5,831 bases of DNA from Clostridia bacterium DTU080 (lineage in GTDB: Bacteria > Bacillota > Limnochordia > DTU080), in NCBI GenBank assembly GCA_001513395.1, contig LFTP01000378.1:1-5831 (forward strand), written 5' to 3'. The position numbers and the translations under genes were made by a program. The stretch's first letter is position 1; every line of letters starts with the position of its first letter. The notes below the pieces were generated by a model that was not told the DNA's origin, searched no databases, and saw only the letters and a list, made by a program, of their open reading frames with translations. Below, piece after piece: positions 1-3,705 of the stretch.

Positions 1-978
1 GTGGTTATCGGCTTGGCCGTGACTCGGGAGGGTATCCCCATTCGGTGCTGGGTCTGGCCCGGCAACACCGCGGACATGTCCTTGATCCGACAAGTCAAAC
101 AGGACTTGATCGGTTGGAAGCTCGGACGAGTGATCACGGTCGTCGATCGGGGCTTCACTTCCGAGGAGAATCTGCGCGTCATGCAGCAGGCCGGCGGCCA
201 TCACATAGCCGGAGAACGGATGCGCAGCGGCAAAGCAGATGTGGAAGCGGCGCTGAGCAGGAGCGGAGGATACCAAGAGATAGCGAGCAATCTGCACATC
301 AAAGAGATCATCATCGGCGAGGGATAAGCTCGCAAGCGTTATGTGCTTGTTCGCAACCCGGAACAGGCCAAACGGGATCGAGCCCAAAGGGAGAAGCTAA
401 TCGCCCGGCTGGAAGAAGAGTTGGAGCAACTGAAGCACCTGGACGCGGGCAAACATCCCAAGGCTGTCTGCACACTGCGAAGTCATCCGACGTACGGACG
501 ATACCTTCGTGAGACGAAGATGGGCCAACTTTGCATCGACAGAGCTAAAGTGAAAGACGAAGAACGACTTGACGGCAAGTACCTGTTGCGCACCTCCGAC
601 GATACACTCACGGCCGTGGACGTGGCCCTCGGGTACAAACAGCTGGTGGAGATCGAGTCCGCGTTCCGCACCCTGAAGACAACGCTGGAGCTGCGACCCG
701 TCTACCACCGTCTTGACGAACGTATCCGTGCTCACGTGGTGCTTTGCTGGCTGGCCTTGTTATTGGTACGTGTGGCAGAGTTGCGGACAGGGAAGACTTG
801 GCCGGTGATCCGGGACAGATTGCAGCGAATGCATCTTGGTGAATTCATCGTGGGCAACTCCAAGTTGCTCCGCCGGACGGAAACCACCGATGAACAGGCT
901 TCCATCCTCGATGCTATGCGGGTTTGCGAGCCTCCGACCATCTTTCACAAAGACCTTAGTGAGGCAAATACCACGTAG
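1..978 (+). pseudogene. IS1634-type (IS4 superfamily) DDE transposase, 5'-truncated by window, interrupted by in-frame TAA
   Basis: The reading frame is continuous in frame 1 from the window edge to TAG at 976-978, except for one TAA at 325-327. The same frame resumes directly as ARKRYVLVRNPEQAKRD, so this is a nonsense change and not a frameshift. Visible transposase motifs are the strand VVDRGFTS, whose second catalytic Asp is encoded at 145-147, and the Y-K-Q-L-V-E-I-E-S-A-F-R-T-L-K signature, whose catalytic Glu is encoded at 655-657. The first catalytic Asp and the N-terminus lie to the left of the window; the GTG at position 1 is an internal Val codon, not a convincing start. A charged, probably coiled-coil stretch rich in K/R/E lies around 361-450. 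Relatives usually read G-(E/D)-G-x-A-R-x-R-Y here, so TAA probably replaced GAA or CAA (from memory of the family). Unless the stop is read through or the protein is supplied in trans, the element cannot move by itself. Confidence 0.88.
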
Positions 979-993
979 ATACACGACAGCGAT

Positions 994-1023
994 TTAACCG
1001 ATTCGTCTGGGCACCGTTATTAT
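994..1023 (+). promoter_or_regulatory. Weak candidate promoter downstream of the transposase
   Basis: TTAACC (994-999) and TATTAT (1018-1023) match the -35 and -10 consensus at 4/6 and 5/6 positions, with an 18-base spacer. If active, it would read rightwards from the IS end toward the solute-binding protein gene, with a start near 1030. The -10 lies in the loop of the hairpin at 1010-1037, so a transcript starting there would not contain the full hairpin. The evidence is only the two hexamers. Confidence 0.25.
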
Positions 1024-1041
1024 GGGGTTATGGTGCCTTTT
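1010..1041 (+). terminator. Possible weak intrinsic terminator after the transposase
   Basis: GGCACCGT (1010-1017) pairs with ATGGTGCC (1030-1037), giving seven Watson-Crick pairs and one G-U around a 12-base loop, followed directly by TTTT (1038-1041). It lies 31 bases after the transposase stop, which suits a terminator. The T run is short and the loop large, so termination may be inefficient. A structural feature of the IS end is an alternative. Confidence 0.4.
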
Positions 1042-1136
1042 CGTGTACTCCGCCGTGTCGAAGTCGGGGAGATCTTGGCCCATCAAATTTCCTCCGCCGT
1101 TGCAGGAGTAAGGGAACAGATGGGTGAATTCTCAAG

Positions 1137-1150
1137 TTGAATCGGTTCAA
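1137..1150. promoter_or_regulatory. Candidate LacI-family operator upstream of the solute-binding protein gene
   Basis: TTGAATCGGTTCAA is a 14-bp dyad centred on CG, with only the pair at positions 6 and 9 breaking symmetry. CG-centred palindromes of this size are characteristic of LacI-family binding sites. It lies 47 bases before the GTG at 1198, and a LacI-type gene ends convergently just beyond the binding-protein gene, which makes local control likely. TATTGT (1151-1156) immediately to its right is a possible -10 (4/6), so bound repressor could block the promoter, although no good -35 is visible for it. Confidence 0.6.
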
Positions 1151-1181
1151 TATTGTGGCGGCCAGTGTTTGCTACATGGAT

Positions 1182-1186
1182 AGGAG
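1182..1186 (+). promoter_or_regulatory. Ribosome binding site deciding the GTG start at 1198
   Basis: AGGAG lies 11 bases before GTG 1198. An in-frame TGA at 1192-1194 excludes any start further upstream in this frame. The nearby ATG at 1191 and GTG at 1188 are in a different frame that encodes nothing recognisable. Confidence 0.7.
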
Positions 1187-1197
1187 AGTGATGACCC

Positions 1198-2487
1198 GTG
1201 ATCCGCAGTCGGTCGAACGTAGCATGTATCTTGGCTATATTTGTGTCGATGATTCTCAGCGTAGTGGCGGCGGCGCAAGTGACGATCACGTACGGAACGA
1301 ACAACAGCTTAAACGATCTGACGGCCTGTAGGGCGGAAGCGGAAGCATTCATGCGCAGTCATCCGGACATCAGAGTCGAAGTGGTGGGGATTGGCTCAAC
1401 GGGAGATCGGATTCTGGCTGCGGGCATGGGCGGTGCTCTGCCCGATGTGTTCATCGTCAAAGAGCAATACTGGGGCATGGTGAAGCGATCGGGATTTGTG
1501 TTGGACCTCACTGACAGAGTGTTGCGCAGCGGACTGAGATTGTCGGAGTTTGTCCCCGATCACTTGGAGGACGTCAAAATGGACGGGCGCTTCTACGGTA
1601 TGCCGGCTCAGGGGTACGGCTCCGAAGGCGTCGAATTGATGGCCTATAACAAGGACTTCTTTGACCGGGCGGGCTTGGCCTACCCGACCGACGATTGGAC
1701 CTGGGATGAGTTTGTGGCGATATCCCGCAAGCTGACGAGGCGGTCCGGCGATCAAGTGGAGCTTTGGGGTAATACCGTCGGTCAGCCGACAAACCGTCAC
1801 AGCCTTCGCTGGTTCCTATACGCATTCGGGGCCAGCGTTGTGGATCCGGTGAACAACACGACGGGTCTCACCAGCTCGCAGGCGTTGCAGGCGGTACAGT
1901 TGGCCGATGATCTGGTGACGGTATATGGCGTCTCTCCGCCGCTGGCCGGACGCGGTACGGGTCCGTTCCTGGCAGGTCAGACAGCCATCTTCGGCGGCGG
2001 CCGCAGTGACATTCAGGCGGCCATCGAAGAAAGCGGCTACAGGGTGGGCGTGGTCATGACGCCAAAAGGTCTCGAAGGTGCCCGGATGGATTTTCTCTAT
2101 CCTCCGCACGTGTGGGCCATCTCCAAGGAGAGCCGTTATCCCGATGAGGCCTGGATCTTCCTGAAGTGGCTCCTTGAGGATCCTGAACCGGTGACTATCC
2201 GGGCCCAGGTCAACACATACGCCACAGTGCCGATGATCTCCAACATCCGCGTTTTCGAGCGGACCTTGCCCAGCCATCTGCGCGAGGAGTGGTGGCCAGC
2301 CATTCGCCGCTATCAGCCCATCCGGCGCAAACACGACCGGCTGGGCGGTGTAGAGGACACTCTGTTTGCCAAGATCAGCGCACAGCTCAAGGTATTCTAC
2401 GCAGGAGAGCAATCACTCGCCAATGCGGTGGCCAATATACGGACTGAGATAGAACCCATGTTGCGGGAAGAGGGGCTAATACGCTAG
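1198..2487 (+). CDS. Extracellular solute-binding protein family 1, sugar-type ABC transporter component
   Basis: This 429-residue protein would bind a sugar or oligosaccharide outside the cytoplasmic membrane and hand it to an ABC permease. Residues 1-26 form a signal peptide: basic start, hydrophobic core, and an AAA-Q junction suggesting signal peptidase I cleavage after Ala26. Cys10 precedes the hydrophobic core and is not in a lipobox. The mature protein shows the family pattern: PDVF at 82-85, YNKDFFDRAGL at 150-160, WTWDEF at 167-172, FLAGQTAIFGG at 257-267 and W-A-I-S-K-E-S followed by P-D-E-A-W at 306-319. The length of about 400-430 is normal. The GTG start is fixed by an in-frame stop just upstream and the AGGAG site. 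No permease or ATPase genes follow; the next gene is convergent. Likely regulation is by the LacI-type neighbour through the dyad at 1137-1150. The class is certain; the ligand cannot be predicted. Confidence 0.92.
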   Translation: MIRSRSNVACILAIFVSMILSVVAAAQVTITYGTNNSLNDLTACRAEAEAFMRSHPDIRVEVVGIGSTGDRILAAGMGGALPDVFIVKEQYWGMVKRSGFVLDLTDRVLRSGLRLSEFVPDHLEDVKMDGRFYGMPAQGYGSEGVELMAYNKDFFDRAGLAYPTDDWTWDEFVAISRKLTRRSGDQVELWGNTVGQPTNRHSLRWFLYAFGASVVDPVNNTTGLTSSQALQAVQLADDLVTVYGVSPPLAGRGTGPFLAGQTAIFGGGRSDIQAAIEESGYRVGVVMTPKGLEGARMDFLYPPHVWAISKESRYPDEAWIFLKWLLEDPEPVTIRAQVNTYATVPMISNIRVFERTLPSHLREEWWPAIRRYQPIRRKHDRLGGVEDTLFAKISAQLKVFYAGEQSLANAVANIRTEIEPMLREEGLIR

Positions 2488-2496
2488 AGAGCCCCT
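2471..2496. repeat. Inverted repeat across the end of the solute-binding protein gene
   Basis: AGGGGCT (2471-2477) and AGCCCCT (2490-2496) are perfect 7-bp arms around a 12-base loop that contains the stop codon TAG (2485-2487). It could form an mRNA hairpin just ahead of the main terminator. On the minus strand it lies past the lacI-type gene and has no T run, so it is not by itself an intrinsic terminator for that gene. Confidence 0.5.
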
Positions 2497-2513
2497 GTGG
2501 AGGATATCCGGGA

Positions 2514-2542
2514 GGGAGCGGCCTTCGGCTGTTCCCTTTTTT
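2514..2542 (+). terminator. Strong rho-independent terminator of the solute-binding protein gene
   Basis: The arms GGGAGCGGCC (2514-2523) and GGCTGTTCCC (2527-2536) pair over ten positions, two of them G-U, around a very short TTC loop. They are followed by six T's (2537-2542). The hairpin starts 27 bases after the stop codon. The minus strand has no T run after the hairpin, so it is optimised for rightward transcription, although it also sits directly past the stop of the convergent lacI-type gene and may slow leftward polymerase. Confidence 0.9.
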
Positions 2543-2544
2543 GT

Positions 2545-3591
2545 TCACAGAAGCGGGATGCGCTCGTCAGGAGGGATGAAAGCGGAAGAGACGGCCCGAC
2601 ACGAAGGACGAACGACCAGCTCCATCGATACGTATTCGCAGCGCGGTTCGCTGTCGTAGGCTTTCTCGATGCGATCCAACAACCGCTGGCTGGCTCGGGC
2701 ACCGACACTTTCGTAATCGTATGTCATGGAGGTGATCTGCGGACGTGAAAAGGCGGTGTGGCTGTTGCCAAAAGTCGCTACCGATACGTGCTCGGGTATC
2801 GCCAGTCCCTGATCGGCCAAGGCGGCGGTGGCGCCTGTCACAAACGCATCGTTGAAGGCAATGAGCGCGCTGAAGGGTACCGCACTGCTTATGGCCTGAA
2901 GAGTGCCCTCGTAGGCGTCTTTGGTGCTATAGCCGCTGACTGGGTAGGTGTGGATATACGACACTGGGATGCCTGCTTCCTCATATGCATTCCGGATACC
3001 ATGTAAGCGCCGTCTGGCGCTTTCGCTGTCGGCGGGATGGAGAAAGGCCAAGACCCGGTGTCCCAGCCGCAAAAGATAGCAGGCCAGGGTGTATCCGGCG
3101 TTGACTTCGTCCCACAGAAAGCAATCGATGCTGTCGATGGATCTGGAGCCGGATATGCCCACGACTTCGATCTCTCGCTTGCGCAGGACGTCAATCAGTT
3201 CAGGACGAGCCAGATCCCAGGTGAGGGAGAGGATCACTCCGTCCACCCGAAGTTCGACGACGCGTTCGATACTCTCGCGGGCCGCTTCGGGATCCCCGCC
3301 AGTATCGAAGACAAAGACCGTGTAATGCCGTTGACGGGCTATTCGGGTTGTAGAGCGCAGAATGGCCGAAAAACCGGGGTTGGTGACGTCAGGCACCAGA
3401 TAGGCCAGTGAATGGGTACGCTGGCGCTTCAGCGCCCGGGCATAATGGCTAGGTCGGTAATCGAGGGCTCGGATAGCCTCGTTAACCTTCTTTTGAAGCT
3501 TTGGAGAGACTCGTCCCGTGCCGTTGATCACCGCAGACACGGTGCCCACGGAGACCCCGGCATAGCGGGCGACATCATGGATGGTGGCCAA
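2545..3591 (-). CDS. LacI-family transcriptional repressor
   Basis: This is a 348-residue DNA-binding regulator of normal family length. Residues 3-46 form the LacI-type helix-turn-helix (T-I-H-D-V-A-R-Y-A-G-V-S then T-V-S-A-V-I-N-G), followed by the Y-R-P-S-H-Y-A-R-A-L hinge at 45-54 with the conserved Leu54. Residues from about 60 to 335 form the periplasmic-binding-protein-like effector domain, with R-V-D-G-V-I at 115-120, L-L-R-L-G-H-R at 173-179, FNDAFVTGATAAL at 246-258 and I-T-S-M-T-Y-D-Y at 286-293. Residues 15, 16 and 20, equivalent to Tyr17, Gln18 and Arg22 of E. coli LacI, are Val, Gly and Ala, so its operator should differ from lacO. Translation starts at TTG (3589-3591): an in-frame TGA lies nine codons upstream with no ATG or GTG between, and GGAGGG precedes the start. 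The gene has its own promoter. Likely targets are the solute-binding protein gene, the GH172-type gene and possibly itself. The effector is unknown. Confidence 0.95.
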   Translation of the reverse strand: MATIHDVARYAGVSVGTVSAVINGTGRVSPKLQKKVNEAIRALDYRPSHYARALKRQRTHSLAYLVPDVTNPGFSAILRSTTRIARQRHYTVFVFDTGGDPEAARESIERVVELRVDGVILSLTWDLARPELIDVLRKREIEVVGISGSRSIDSIDCFLWDEVNAGYTLACYLLRLGHRVLAFLHPADSESARRRLHGIRNAYEEAGIPVSYIHTYPVSGYSTKDAYEGTLQAISSAVPFSALIAFNDAFVTGATAALADQGLAIPEHVSVATFGNSHTAFSRPQITSMTYDYESVGARASQRLLDRIEKAYDSEPRCEYVSMELVVRPSCRAVSSAFIPPDERIPLL

Positions 3592-3602
3592 TCTTTGGAC
3601 TT

Positions 3603-3608
3603 CCCTCC
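3603..3608 (-). promoter_or_regulatory. Ribosome binding site for the TTG start of the lacI-type gene
   Basis: GGAGGG on the minus strand lies 11 bases before TTG at 3591-3589. Spacing is slightly long but matches that of the solute-binding protein gene. It supports TTG as the real start, since no other start codon occurs in frame after the upstream TGA. Confidence 0.7.
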
Positions 3609-3615
3609 GGATGCA

Positions 3616-3649
3616 TCAGAGCGCTCAACACCGTGTGCCGAGCGCCTGA
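3616..3649. repeat. 34-bp imperfect dyad in the lacI-type leader, candidate operator or mRNA hairpin
   Basis: On the plus strand, TCAG-A-GCGCTC (3616-3626) is the reverse complement of GAGCGC-CTGA (3640-3649) apart from one extra base. Nested between the arms is the odd palindrome ACAC-C-GTGT (3628-3636). It lies between the predicted transcription start (about 3653) and the ribosome binding site (3603-3608). It could be an autoregulatory operator or a 5' mRNA hairpin affecting translation or stability. Confidence 0.55.
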
Positions 3650-3659
3650 CATTATTTTC

Positions 3660-3688
3660 ATTATAGCAGAGTTCCCCGTGCGAACCAA
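3660..3688 (-). promoter_or_regulatory. Sigma-70-type promoter of the lacI-type gene
   Basis: On the minus strand the -10 is a perfect TATAAT (3665-3660) with an extended TGC just upstream (3668-3666). TTGGTT (3688-3683) forms a partial -35, exactly 17 bases away. Transcription should begin near 3653, giving a leader of about 60 bases. It lies between the end of the GH172-type gene and the lacI-type gene, so the regulator can be transcribed independently. Confidence 0.8.
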
Positions 3689-3693
3689 CGCAC
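3678..3693. promoter_or_regulatory. Inverted repeat enclosing the -35 of the lacI-type promoter
   Basis: GTGCG (3678-3682) and CGCAC (3689-3693) are perfect arms whose 6-base centre is exactly the -35 hexamer (AACCAA on plus, TTGGTT on minus). A dimeric regulator bound here would cover the -35. No T run follows in either direction, so it is not an intrinsic terminator for the GH172-type gene that ends at 3706. Confidence 0.45.
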
Positions 3694-3705
3694 AGCCTGA
3701 TTCGG

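Larger units (their letters stand above)
1..1041 (+). mobile_element. Right-hand part of an IS1634-like insertion sequence, end not precisely defined
   Basis: This is inferred from the transposase remnant. The left end is outside the window, so its terminal inverted repeat cannot be compared with a right end and no target duplication can be recognised. The right boundary is placed provisionally after the hairpin and T run that follow the transposase stop. The true end could lie some tens of bases further right, up to about 1080, before the upstream region of the solute-binding protein gene. Confidence 0.5.

Noticed and set aside
1..327. Treating the segment before the TAA as a complete small gene starting at GTG 1
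   Set aside because: The sequence begins in the middle of a transposase domain, and the same frame continues the same protein after the stop, so this is a fragment of one broken gene.
1010..1037. Riboswitch-like leader for the solute-binding protein gene
   Set aside because: Only one simple hairpin is visible, it lies about 160 bases before the start and next to the transposase stop, and it matches no aptamer I recognise. A weak terminator is simpler.
1137..1331. Overlapping plus-strand frame that shares the AGGAG site via ATG 1191
   Set aside because: Its translation matches nothing, and it ends inside the solute-binding protein gene, whose signal peptide and family motifs are in another frame.
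1816..2412. 198-codon open frame on the minus strand inside the solute-binding protein gene
   Set aside because: It lies entirely antisense to a well-supported gene and has no recognisable motifs, so it is a shadow frame.
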